From Streptomyces fildesensis (lineage in GTDB: Bacteria; Actinomycetota; Actinomycetes; Streptomycetales; Streptomycetaceae): a DNA stretch of 64,000 nt. Where the stretch lies: positions 207,402 to 271,401 of the forward strand of contig NZ_JAAIKO010000008.1 of assembly GCF_016107395.1 (NCBI RefSeq). Reading direction: 5' to 3'. The notes beneath the pieces were generated by a model. It searched no databases. It saw nothing but the letters and a program-made list of their open reading frames with translations, and had not been told where the DNA came from. The translations under genes were made by a program, and so were the position numbers. Shown piece by piece: positions 34,408-42,215 of this stretch; the stretch's first letter is position 1, and each line of letters opens with the position of its first letter.

Positions 34408-35003
34408 GCGTCCTCCTGCTGGTACTTCCACCGGAACGTGCTCATGATCGCATCGAACAGCGCGCCGAGGAGTTTTGCGATGTCGTCGTCGGGGCTTCCC
34501 CCACCGAATGTGGAGAACGAGGAGAGCAGCCAGCTGTCGGCGGTTCCGGGCACGGGAAGTATGTACTCGATGCGCCGCGACGCGTAATCGACCTCGCGTT
34601 CCGGATCGGCGTCGTAGTTCCGTTCCGTCCGGATGCCGGAGCACCCGGCGATTTCCACCGGCTCCCCACCCCGAGTCGTCGACAGTACTTCGGCCAGCAC
34701 CTGCTGGGGATCAGGTGCGTCGAGCCGCCCGAATTCGACGTAGGAGATCAGGAACGAGGCCGGAAGGTTCTGCTCGCGGTTTCCCATGGGCAGGAAGAGA
34801 TCGACGCCCGCGTTTTGACGCGCCTGGTTGATCACCTTTTTCAGCCGCGCCTCCAACTCCCGCCGGTACTGGGCGACCTGATCGCGTCCATGCTTCGCGA
34901 AGGCGCGGTCGAGGAGGGCGGCGATGGCCTTGTCCGTGCCCCGCTGGACCGGGATCTTCTCCCACTCGTCCGGGACGACCAGCCGGTATCCGCTCACTGT
35001 CAT
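34404..35003 (-). CDS. Unknown protein of the T7SS-like operon (199 aa)
   Basis: Begins MTVSGYRLVVPDEWEKIPVQRGTDKAIAALLDRAF; its body resembles soluble alpha/beta proteins found beside actinobacterial T7SS-type genes (a strand-rich domain followed by LPVPGTADSWLLSSFST). No membrane helix, no signal. It overlaps the upstream gene by ATGA and the downstream by GTGA, so expression is tightly coupled. Function not known; possible specific partner of the 456-residue protein. Confidence 0.75.
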   Translation of the reverse strand: MTVSGYRLVVPDEWEKIPVQRGTDKAIAALLDRAFAKHGRDQVAQYRRELEARLKKVINQARQNAGVDLFLPMGNREQNLPASFLISYVEFGRLDAPDPQQVLAEVLSTTRGGEPVEIAGCSGIRTERNYDADPEREVDYASRRIEYILPVPGTADSWLLSSFSTFGGGSPDDDIAKLLGALFDAIMSTFRWKYQQEDA

Positions 35004-36370
35004 GAGCCGACCTCCACGGTGGTCAGTTCCTTGAACTTGCCGAATATGGGCAAGGGCTTCGAGGTGTCGCCTTCCACCACCGGGTGCAGGAGATCGCCGT
35101 CGAACCCCTTGCCGTGCACCAGGTTCCCGATGAAGTTGAACGTGTCGCTGCCGCCCGCCCAGTGGCTGAACTCGTCGGCCGCATTGGCGGCGCCATTGAT
35201 GATCCGCACCGTCTTCAGGAAGCCGCCCGCGCGAGTGAGCGCGTTGGGGAACAGCCGGGTGTTCGGGAACTCCTCAGCGAGTTGGCGGAGTTTCGTCATG
35301 TTCTCCAGGACTTCCTTCTCGCCGCCGGCGAGGAACTTCTGGCCGACCGCGGTGCCGTAGTCGGACAGCGAGGACCACAGTCGGGTGAAGCCTTCCTGGT
35401 CCGCGCCTTCTGCCATGTCCGCGCCTTCGGCCAATGCCCGGCTCGCGTTCGTCCCGCCCTCCTCGCCCTCCGCTCCGGCGCGCGTCGCGTTCGCCACTCC
35501 CTCGGCGAACTCCGTCGAGCCGTCCAGCAGGCCCTTCGCCCAGGCCGCGGTGCCCAGGGTGACGATGGCGAAGGCGTCCATCGCCACGTCCGTCCAGGAG
35601 CCGTCGCCGGTGAGGGCGACGGCGGTATGGCCGAGCAGGGCGGCCAGCATCAGTCCACCGAGCAGGGCGGTGACGATGTCCAGGCCGGGGATGAAGAGCG
35701 AGACGATGATGAGGGCGGTGACGATCCAGGTACAGATGTCGGCGAGCAGCTTGATCAGCCCGGCATGCTCATGGATGAAGTCTTTGATCCCGTCCCACCG
35801 GCTGTCCTTCAAGCCGTCGTGTTCGGTGTCCTCGATCTTCTGCATCCAATGGTGGGCACGTTCGTCCCGATGGCTCTTCGTATGCGCCAACTGCGTTTTC
35901 GCCTGCGCCAGTTCGCCCTGGGCAGCCTGTTTCGCGTGGTCCAGGACGTCCTTGTGGTGTTGCTGCTCCGGGGTGAGTTTCGGCGCCGGCTGCCCGGGCG
36001 CCGGCTTCGCTTCGGGGGAGTTGGCGGTCGGCGCGACGGCCTGGGCCTTGGTCAGGGCCTTCAGCGACTCGGACTGGCAGTGGTCCAGGTCGTCGGCCCA
36101 ACTGCCCAAATACCCGGACACCGTCTCGTACCGGGTGGCGACCTTTCCCAGGTCGCCCTTGAGTTCCGAAGCGGTATCGCGGAGCTTGTCGGCGAACTTG
36201 CCGACGTTCTCGTCGCCTGCGATATCCGTCAACAGGCCGATCTGATCGCGGATCGTCTCGGCCATTTTGCTGAGTCGCTTGGCTTCGGCTCGAACCTCGT
36301 GCGGTTCCCCGGGTATCGGGTCCTGGCTCTCGTCGAGCACGGCCCATTCGTAGTCCGGCGGCCTACTCAT
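35000..36370 (-). CDS. Putative T7SS-secreted protein with central membrane hairpin
   Basis: 456 residues. The N-terminus (EWAVLDESQDPIPGEPHEV, then a helical bundle to about 110) fits the putative T7SS signal domain of Streptomyces proteins, in which a PVPGDP-like motif precedes two helices. A Pro/Lys-rich linker (115-140), a coiled-coil (140-200), and two adjacent hydrophobic helices (about 210-255, IVTALIIVSLFIPGLDIVTALLGGLMLAALLG) follow. The C-terminal 180 residues (from DAFAIVTLGTAAWAKGLL) are unrecognised and could be the effector part. The operon neighbours overlap it. Confidence 0.75.
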   Translation of the reverse strand: MSRPPDYEWAVLDESQDPIPGEPHEVRAEAKRLSKMAETIRDQIGLLTDIAGDENVGKFADKLRDTASELKGDLGKVATRYETVSGYLGSWADDLDHCQSESLKALTKAQAVAPTANSPEAKPAPGQPAPKLTPEQQHHKDVLDHAKQAAQGELAQAKTQLAHTKSHRDERAHHWMQKIEDTEHDGLKDSRWDGIKDFIHEHAGLIKLLADICTWIVTALIIVSLFIPGLDIVTALLGGLMLAALLGHTAVALTGDGSWTDVAMDAFAIVTLGTAAWAKGLLDGSTEFAEGVANATRAGAEGEEGGTNASRALAEGADMAEGADQEGFTRLWSSLSDYGTAVGQKFLAGGEKEVLENMTKLRQLAEEFPNTRLFPNALTRAGGFLKTVRIINGAANAADEFSHWAGGSDTFNFIGNLVHGKGFDGDLLHPVVEGDTSKPLPIFGKFKELTTVEVGS

Positions 36371-36430
36371 GCTGCTGGTTCTCCTCAGACGTGAACATGC
36401 TGGATCGACTACTGGCGGGGGGAGACGGGG

Positions 36431-36739
36431 CTACTTCTTCTTGCCTGCTCCGTCGAGGCCGTCTTCGAGCTTCTTGTCCACGTCCTTGAAGGCTTCCATG
36501 GTCTTCTCGGCCATCTCGCCCATCGCCTTCACCTTGTCCAGCAGCTTGTGCCGGTGGTAGTCCCAGTTGCTGGCGAAGTCGTGCATCGCGTGAGCGATGT
36601 CACCGGAGCCGAGAAATTCCTTGATTTCCTTCTGGCGCCCGCCCGTGTCCCCCAGCTCCCGCTGGATCGTCTGCAGGCTCTTCGTCGATTCTTCGAGCCT
36701 GTCGTAGGACACTTTGAGGTCCGCCATCCCCGCAACCAT
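36431..36739 (-). CDS. Small WXG100-like helical protein
   Basis: 102 residues, almost all helix: MADLKVSYDRLEESTKSLQTIQRELGDTG, a turn, then ASNWDYHRHKLLDKVKAMGEMAEKTMEAFKDVDKKL. Size, two-helix layout and central aromatic turn (NWDYH in place of WxG) fit the WXG100/ESAT-6 superfamily. Start among three in-frame ATGs is uncertain (36757, 36739, 36727). Probably the secretion partner of the next gene. No T7SS ATPase genes lie in this window. Confidence 0.7.
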   Translation of the reverse strand: MVAGMADLKVSYDRLEESTKSLQTIQRELGDTGGRQKEIKEFLGSGDIAHAMHDFASNWDYHRHKLLDKVKAMGEMAEKTMEAFKDVDKKLEDGLDGAGKKK

Positions 36740-36952
36740 TCCGCTCGCCCTGGTCATGATCTGAATGCCGGGGAGGATTTCGCGGCATGCGGGCGCGCCA
36801 CATCAACTGCGGGAGTTCCCCTGTTCGGCAATCCATTGATCGTTTCAAGCCCACGGGGGCCGGACAACCTGGAGCTCGCAAAGAACGGTAAAGACCTGGC
36901 CTATTCCTGACTCACGGTGACCAGGCGCTGCGGACCGGGCGGCGTCGTACGC

Positions 36953-37144
36953 CTACGCGGTGAGGTCGGCCCCGGCGGCGAAGGCGACGAAGCGGGTCCA
37001 GGCGGCGGGCGAGACCGTCAGAGCCGGGCCGTCAGGGTCCTTGGAGTCACGGATGTGCACGGCCTGGGGGTGGGCGGCGACGGGTCCATGCTGTGCGATC
37101 GCCCCAGCGGCCCACCAACACAGCGCCAACGCCTCCGCGGGCAC
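36953..37144 (-). CDS. DUF397-like protein, N-terminal half degenerate
   Basis: 63 residues from GTG 37144. The C-terminal half, VHIRDSKDPDGPALTVSPAAWTRFVAFA, is a clear DUF397 sequence. The N-terminal half (LALCWWAAGAIAQHG) lacks the usual W-KSSYS and CVEVA motifs, and no other frame supplies them. DUF397 genes usually pair with a helix-turn-helix regulator gene, absent here. Probably a remnant. Confidence 0.5.
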   Translation of the reverse strand: MPAEALALCWWAAGAIAQHGPVAAHPQAVHIRDSKDPDGPALTVSPAAWTRFVAFAAGADLTA

Positions 37145-37270
37145 GGCCTGTTACCCGTCCGGCCACCCTCTGGCGGACGCGCGTAGAACTCGGGCACACT
37201 CGTCACGCACCAACAGCGGCACCTGCACAACCGCCCCACCGGTTGCACGTATCCCGCAGGAGGTTCCCAT

Positions 37271-37792
37271 ATGAGTCCCAGCAGAGTGATGAAGCTCCGC
37301 AGGGTGCTGAGCGCGCTCGTTCTCGCGCTCGGTGTCCTGTTCGCCCCGGGGGTCGGCATCGCCGCCTCCCACGACGCCTACGCGGTCAGCAAGCTGACAC
37401 ACGCACAGGCCACGTCCATGTTCAGCTCGGCGGGGATCACCTGGTCCTCGTCCGGCGGCTGCTCCAACCGCAACGTCTCCACCTGTACGTCCTTCGACCA
37501 GCTCAACCTGGCCACCGCGCAGGGTGCCGTCACGCTCAAGCACGCGAGCGGCTGCGCCCTGAACATCACCGGCGGCACGGAGACCGGGCACGCGAGCGGC
37601 ACGTACAGCCACTGGAACGGCTACAAGCTCGACTTCGGCAAGAACACCTGCATCACCAACTACATCCACCGGTTCACGTACATCGGGCTGCGGGGCGACG
37701 GTGCTCCGCAGTACAAGTCCGGGTCGGGGAACATCTACGCCGACGAGGGCAGCCACTGGGACGTCCTCTACTACAACTGCGGCGGCTGCTGA
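37271..37792 (+). CDS. Secreted M15-like zinc DD-peptidase, small
   Basis: 173 residues with a Sec signal (LRRVLSALVLALGVLFAPGVGIAAS). The mature part has a hedgehog/DD-peptidase zinc pattern: SHWNGYKLD matches SxHxxGxxxD and EGSHWDV matches ExxHW. Six Cys residues suggest disulfides (GGCSNRNVSTC, GCALNI, NTCITN, NCGGC at the end). It would cut D-amino-acid peptides in the cell wall or similar. I base this on motif spacing only; the fold was not verified. ATG 37271 follows GCAGGAGG. Confidence 0.65.
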   Translation: MSPSRVMKLRRVLSALVLALGVLFAPGVGIAASHDAYAVSKLTHAQATSMFSSAGITWSSSGGCSNRNVSTCTSFDQLNLATAQGAVTLKHASGCALNITGGTETGHASGTYSHWNGYKLDFGKNTCITNYIHRFTYIGLRGDGAPQYKSGSGNIYADEGSHWDVLYYNCGGC

Positions 37793-37804
37793 GAGTTCCG
37801 AACG

Positions 37805-37838
37805 AGCCGGTCACGGCCCGCACCGCCCGTGACCGGCT
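37805..37838. terminator. Bidirectional terminator
   Basis: A perfect 12-bp stem, AGCCGGTCACGG (37805-37816) with CCGTGACCGGCT (37827-37838), between the convergent M15-like and ricin-like genes. Confidence 0.85.
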
Positions 37839-37860
37839 GCCTAGGTGCGGAGCACCGTGC

Positions 37861-38106
37861 TCAGAGCCCGGTCTGCCACTGCCACTGCTGGTCGGGGTGG
37901 CCGTGGCAGTCCCAGATGACCAGGGCCGTGCCGTTCGCGGTGCTTCCGTTGTTGGCCAGCCCCACACACTTGTGCGCGCCGGCGAGACTGTGCCAGAGGT
38001 AGCTGTCGGCCTGTGCGTCGGCGTTGGCGGTCCCGGGGAGGACCAGTGCTGCGATTCCGGTCGCCGCCGCTAACAGCCCTAGCCGATATTTCAGACGAGA
38101 TCTCAT
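37861..38106 (-). CDS. Secreted one-repeat ricin-type lectin-like protein
   Basis: 81 residues. Signal peptide MRSRLKYRLGLLAAATGIAALVLPGTANA, then SYLWHSLAGAHKCVGLANNG and LVIWDCHGHPDQQWQW, a single ricin B-type repeat ending with the QxW motif. Complete lectins carry three such repeats, so this is a minimal or truncated form. Two Cys could bond. ATG 38106 has no strong ribosome site but the signal peptide starts there. Confidence 0.75.
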   Translation of the reverse strand: MRSRLKYRLGLLAAATGIAALVLPGTANADAQADSYLWHSLAGAHKCVGLANNGSTANGTALVIWDCHGHPDQQWQWQTGL

Positions 38107-38270
38107 GAGCGATTTCTCCCTCGGATCAGTGGAAACTGCGTGACGGCCAGATTTCCGGCAAGCCCTTCGGCCTGTCCACAGACGTTCCGCTGAACGGAAC
38201 CAGCGGCGCTTTTCTCAGCCAGGTGCCGTGACGTCCGGCGAGGACGCTCCCTGGAGCCGGCGCCGGCGCC

Positions 38271-39116
38271 CTAGCCCGCGGCCGGACCGGCCAGTACCCG
38301 CAGCAGTCGTGCCACCTCGTCCGTGACGGCGGAGCGCCCCGGGCCGAGGTACTTGCGGGGGTCGGTCAGTTGCGGCTGTGCCGTCAGCGTCTCGCGCACC
38401 GCCGCCGTGAAGCAGGCGTTGAGGTGGGTGGCGATGTTGACCTTCACCATGCCGTGCGTGACGGCCCGCGCCAGGTCCTCGTCCGAGACGCCCGACGAGC
38501 CGTGCAGGACGAGCGGCACCCTGACATCGGCTCGCAGCCGTCCGATCAGCTCGAAGTCCAGCGCAGCGGTCCGCGTGCTCATCGCGTGCGACGTGCCGAC
38601 GGCGACGGCCAGGCCGTCCACGCCGGTCGCCGCGACGTACGCCGCCGCCTCGGCCGGATCGGTGCGCACGCCCGGCGCGTGCACCCCGTCCTTGCCGCCG
38701 ACCTCGCCCAGCTCGGCCTCCAGCCAGACGCCCGCGCGGTGGCAGTGCTCGGCCACCGAGGCGGTGACGGCCACGTTCTCCTCGTAGGGCAGCGTCGAGG
38801 CGTCGAACATCACCGAGGTGAGGCCCAGCGCGACGGCCTGCTCCACGAGCATGCGGTCGGTCGCGTGGTCGAGGTGGACGGCGACCGGTACGGAGGCGGC
38901 GCGGGCGATGGCGAGGGTCGCGGCCGCGACCGGCTCCAGGGCGCCGTGGTAGAGCACCGCGTTCTCGCTGATCTGCAGGATCACCGGCAGACCCGCGCGC
39001 TCCGCGCCCGCCGTGATGGCGGTGGCGTGCTCCAGCTGGATGACGTTGAACGCGCCGACCCCCCGGCCGGCGGCCATCGCGGGGCCGGTGATCTCACCCG
39101 TGGTGACCAGTGGCAT
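38271..39116 (-). CDS. Class II ketose-bisphosphate aldolase (tagatose/fructose type)
   Basis: A 281-residue zinc-dependent aldolase. Metal-binding His in VHLDHATD; EAELGEVGGKDG; VGTSHAMS; LVLHGSSGVSDEDL and VKVNIATHLN are class II hallmarks. Size fits KbaY/GatY (tagatose-1,6-bisphosphate) or GAP-forming fructose-bisphosphate members. It is 56 bases downstream of an AgaS-like SIS gene on the same strand, and near PL8 and GH35 genes, favouring galactosamine-derived tagatose bisphosphate as substrate; specificity is inference. Confidence 0.85.
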   Translation of the reverse strand: MPLVTTGEITGPAMAAGRGVGAFNVIQLEHATAITAGAERAGLPVILQISENAVLYHGALEPVAAATLAIARAASVPVAVHLDHATDRMLVEQAVALGLTSVMFDASTLPYEENVAVTASVAEHCHRAGVWLEAELGEVGGKDGVHAPGVRTDPAEAAAYVAATGVDGLAVAVGTSHAMSTRTAALDFELIGRLRADVRVPLVLHGSSGVSDEDLARAVTHGMVKVNIATHLNACFTAAVRETLTAQPQLTDPRKYLGPGRSAVTDEVARLLRVLAGPAAG

Positions 39117-39172
39117 GGGATCCCCTTCAAGCAGTCGGATTCAGGTAGTCGGACGGAAGCAGGCGGAGCGCG

Positions 39173-40069
39173 TCAGGACAGAACGACGGAACGCGTCAGG
39201 TTGCGCGGGGTGTCGGGGTTGAGGCCGTTCGCCTCGGCGATGGCGACGGCCAGCCGCTGCACCCGGATCAGATCGGCCAGCGGGTCGGTGCCCGAGGCCT
39301 CCAGCGTGCCGCCGGTGCGCGCCACGTCCCCGTCCAGGCCCTCCGGGAGATCGCCGAAGACCCAGGCGATCCGGTTCGGGCCGGTGATCGAGATGGGGCC
39401 GTGCCGGTACTCCATCGCGGGGTACGACTCGGTCCAGGCGCCCGCCGCCTCCCGCATCTTGAGGCCGGCCTCCAGCGCGATGCCGTAGGACCAGCCGGTG
39501 CCCAGGAAGCTGAACTGTTCGGCGCCCAGCAGGTCCGGCGACAGCACCTCGGCGATCGCGCGGCGCGCGTCGGCGACGGCGGGCGCGATGTCCTCGCCCA
39601 GGTGGGTGCGGAGCAGCGCCAGCACGCTGGTCGCGAAGCGGGTCTGGACGACGGACTTCTCGTCGGCGAAGTCCAGCACGACCAGGTCGTCCACGAGGTC
39701 CACGATCGGGGTGTCCGGATCGCCGATGACCGCTGTGGTCCTGACCGTTCCGCGCGTCCCGCCCGTCCCGCGCACCTTGCGGAGCAGTTCCAGCACCTCG
39801 GTGGTGGTGCCGGAGCGGGTGATGGCCACGATCCGGTCGTAGTCGCGGCCGTAGGGGAACTCGGAGGCGGCGAAGGCGTCGGTCACGCCCAGCCCGGCGC
39901 GCTCGCGCAGCACGGCGTACGACTGGGCCATGAACCAGGAAGTACCGCAGCCCACGACCGCGACCTTCTCCCCGGTGGCGGGCAGCAGGCCCGCGACCTC
40001 GGGGATGAGTCCGGCGGCGCGCTCCCAGCACTCGGGCTGGGTGGCGATCTCTTCCGCGGTGATCGACAT
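39173..40069 (-). CDS. SIS-domain sugar-phosphate isomerase (AgaS-like)
   Basis: 298 residues with two SIS domains: VVGCGTSWFMAQSYAVL and ITRSGTTTEVLELLRK in the first, LGTGWSYGIALEAGLKMREAA and AMEYRHGPISI in the second. It resembles AgaS (galactosamine-6-phosphate deaminase/isomerase) and the isomerase half of GlmS, without the glutaminase domain. ATG 40069 follows GGGACGGCACC. A DasR-like site lies 84 bases upstream. Its role as amino-sugar deaminase is inferred from the neighbouring aldolase and polysaccharide lyase. Confidence 0.85.
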   Translation of the reverse strand: MSITAEEIATQPECWERAAGLIPEVAGLLPATGEKVAVVGCGTSWFMAQSYAVLRERAGLGVTDAFAASEFPYGRDYDRIVAITRSGTTTEVLELLRKVRGTGGTRGTVRTTAVIGDPDTPIVDLVDDLVVLDFADEKSVVQTRFATSVLALLRTHLGEDIAPAVADARRAIAEVLSPDLLGAEQFSFLGTGWSYGIALEAGLKMREAAGAWTESYPAMEYRHGPISITGPNRIAWVFGDLPEGLDGDVARTGGTLEASGTDPLADLIRVQRLAVAIAEANGLNPDTPRNLTRSVVLS

Positions 40070-40153
40070 GGAGGTGCCGTCCCTTCGTCGTTCCGTCCGT
40101 CAGGTCGGACGGTACTGGATGCCCCGCCCGGATCCGGTGGCGAGGTGGAAAAA

Positions 40154-40165
40154 TGGACTAGACCA
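40154..40165. promoter_or_regulatory. DasR-like (dre) operator
   Basis: TGGACTAGACCA differs at one base from the palindromic core TGGTCTAGACCA of sites bound by DasR, the GlcNAc-6-phosphate-sensing GntR repressor of Streptomyces. It lies 85 bases upstream of the SIS gene start. Confidence 0.5.
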
Positions 40166-40180
40166 GATGGATGGACCGCA

Positions 40181-40258
40181 GAACCGGTCGACGGAACCGG
40201 TCGACAAAACCGGTCGACGGAACCGGCCAGTGGAGCCGGCCTGTGGAACCGGCCGGTC
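40181..40258. repeat. 13-bp tandem repeat (six units)
   Basis: Six 13-base units start at 40181, 40194, 40207, 40220, 40233 and 40246. The first three are nearly identical (GAACCGGTCGACG, last base or first base varying); the last three keep only the ACCGG-type core. It runs up to the 3' end of the beta-galactosidase gene. Confidence 0.85.
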
Positions 40259-42020
40259 AGCCGAGGTCGGGTTCGGTGCGGATCTCGACGAACGGTCCGG
40301 CGTGCCCGTCGAGTTCGAGGACGGCGATCTCGTTGCGGCCGGGACGCAGCAGAGGCCACGGCACGTAGAGGGTCCGCTGCGGGCCGCGGTCCCAGTAGCG
40401 GCCCAGGCAGAAGCCGTTGACCCAGACGTAGCCCTTGGTCCAGCCGGGCAGCGCGAGGTAGCCGTCCGCGGGCACGTCGACGTCCAGGAAGCCGCGGTGG
40501 AACGCGGCGGGGGCCGGGCTGCTTGAGGCAGCGGCGGCGCCCCACGGCAGGCTGTCCGGCGTCCCGTCGCCGAGCGGCACCGGCTCGGCGGTCCAGCCGT
40601 GCAGGTACTGCTGGGTGTGCAGCACGCCCGACAGGCCCTTGCGGTCGCCGATCGCGGCACCGTAGTTGACCCGGCCCATGGACTCGACGAGCAGCTCCAG
40701 CCGGGCGGCCGACCCGTCCACCGCGATCTCCGGCCGCTCGTCGCCGTCGCGTTCCAGTACGGCGGCCTGTGCGCCGTCCACGAAGACGTGCGCCCGGTCG
40801 GCCAGCCCCTCCAGGGTGAGCGGATACGCCTTGCGGGGGCCGGGGATGCTGGTCCGGTAGAGCACCAGGCCGTGGGCCAGGCCGAGTTCCTCGAAGGACG
40901 GCGGCACCGGGGAGTGGACGGTGCCGGTCGAGAGCTGCCCGATGACGTCGAACAGCGGTACGGACTCGGTGAGTTCGATCCGGGCGGGCGCCAGCAGCGG
41001 CGGCATCGGCTCGGGGTCCGGCGCCGGCTGTTCGGCGTAGGCCGCGAGCACCTCGCGGAACGCCCAGAACTTGGGGGTGGGCGCGCCGCGCTCGTCGATC
41101 GGCGCGTCGTAGTCGTAGGACGTGATCGTCGGCTGGTAGCCCTCGCCGGTGCGCGGGTCGGCGGTGTTGGCGCCCGCCCAGGTACCGAAGTTGGTGCCGC
41201 CGTGCGCCATGTAGAGGTTGACGGAGGCGTCGTTCTCCAGGATCTCGCGCAGCGCGCCGGCGGCGTCCTCGGGGGAGCGGACGGTGTGCTTCTCACCCCA
41301 GTGGTCGAACCAGCCGTTCCAGAACTCCATGCACATCGCCGGGTCCTGCGGCCGGAAGCGGCGCAGCTCGCCGAACGCCTCGGTGGCGCGGCTGCCGAAG
41401 TTGACGGTGGCGAGATGGCCGGGGGCAGCCCCGCCAATGAGGAAGAAGTCCTCCGGACCGTCGGAGGTGAACAGCGGGACGTCGATCCCGCGCGACCTCA
41501 GGCCGTCGGCGAGGTACTGCAGGTAAGCGCTATCCGTACCGAATGACCCGTATTCATTTTCTATTTGGACCATCAGCACATTTCCGCCCCTGGTGGTCTG
41601 ATGGGCCGCGATCATCGGGATCAGCCGGTCGTACCAGCGGTCCACATGGGCCAGGTACTGCGGGTCGGCGACCCGCAGCCGCAGGTTGCGGTCGGCCAGC
41701 AGCCACCAGGGCAGTCCGCCGTTCTCCCACTCCGCGCAGATGTACGGGCTGGGGCGCACGATCGCGTGCAGGCCGGCCTCGGCGGAGGCGCGCAGGAAGG
41801 CGTCCAGGTCGGCGATGCCGTCGAAGTCGTACTCGCCGGGGCGCGGCTCGTGGAGGTTCCACGGGACGTACGTCTCCACGGTGTTCAGGCCCATCGCGCG
41901 CAGCATGCGCAGCCGGTGCGGCCACTGTTCGGGGAGTGTGCGGAAGTAGTGCAGTGCGCCGGACAGCAGGCGCAGGGGGCGGCCGTCGAGGGAGAAGCCC
42001 TCGGGTGACATCTCGAGCAT
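40257..42020 (-). CDS. Beta-galactosidase, GH35
   Basis: 587 residues. N-terminal TIM barrel: LLSGALHYFRTLPEQWPHRLRMLRAMGLNTVETYVPWNLHE, acid/base Glu in QIENEYGSFG, nucleophile Glu in CMEFWNGWFDHWG. C-terminal beta-sandwich domains (KGYVWVNGFCLGRYW). No signal peptide, so cytoplasmic, acting on imported oligosaccharides. ATG 42020 begins the conserved MLEMSPEGFSLDGRPL region and has GGAGAA upstream. It is divergent from PL8. Confidence 0.92.
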   Translation of the reverse strand: MLEMSPEGFSLDGRPLRLLSGALHYFRTLPEQWPHRLRMLRAMGLNTVETYVPWNLHEPRPGEYDFDGIADLDAFLRASAEAGLHAIVRPSPYICAEWENGGLPWWLLADRNLRLRVADPQYLAHVDRWYDRLIPMIAAHQTTRGGNVLMVQIENEYGSFGTDSAYLQYLADGLRSRGIDVPLFTSDGPEDFFLIGGAAPGHLATVNFGSRATEAFGELRRFRPQDPAMCMEFWNGWFDHWGEKHTVRSPEDAAGALREILENDASVNLYMAHGGTNFGTWAGANTADPRTGEGYQPTITSYDYDAPIDERGAPTPKFWAFREVLAAYAEQPAPDPEPMPPLLAPARIELTESVPLFDVIGQLSTGTVHSPVPPSFEELGLAHGLVLYRTSIPGPRKAYPLTLEGLADRAHVFVDGAQAAVLERDGDERPEIAVDGSAARLELLVESMGRVNYGAAIGDRKGLSGVLHTQQYLHGWTAEPVPLGDGTPDSLPWGAAAASSSPAPAAFHRGFLDVDVPADGYLALPGWTKGYVWVNGFCLGRYWDRGPQRTLYVPWPLLRPGRNEIAVLELDGHAGPFVEIRTEPDLG

Positions 42021-42077
42021 GAGGGTTCTCCGGTGCTGTGACGTGCTGCTGCGGTTGGCGTCAGCGTGATCGTAAGT

Positions 42078-42145
42078 GGGCGTTCCTGTCGCCACAATCC
42101 AAAGAATCAAACAGTGTTCAATCCGTTGTGGGGTGCGGAACGCCC
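42078..42145. promoter_or_regulatory. Large symmetric inverted repeat between GH35 and PL8 genes
   Basis: GGGCGTTCC (42078-42086) mirrors GGAACGCCC (42137-42145), and CCACAA (42092-42097) mirrors TTGTGG (42126-42131), with 5-base gaps on both sides. The A/T-rich centre holds likely promoter elements. It is positioned to control both divergent genes. Confidence 0.55.
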
Positions 42146-42215
42146 GTGATAGAAACCGCTTACTAGAGAGAAGTGAAGCACACCGTCGTCTTCGCCCATG
42201 GAGGTTCCAACCGCC

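Noticed and set aside
36758..36952. A gene or promoter in the gap upstream of the T7SS-like operon
   Set aside because: No frame with coding bias and no clear promoter hexamers were found; nothing beyond lower G+C content.
40181..40258. CRISPR array
   Set aside because: Units are 13 bases and contiguous without spacers; no cas genes are present.
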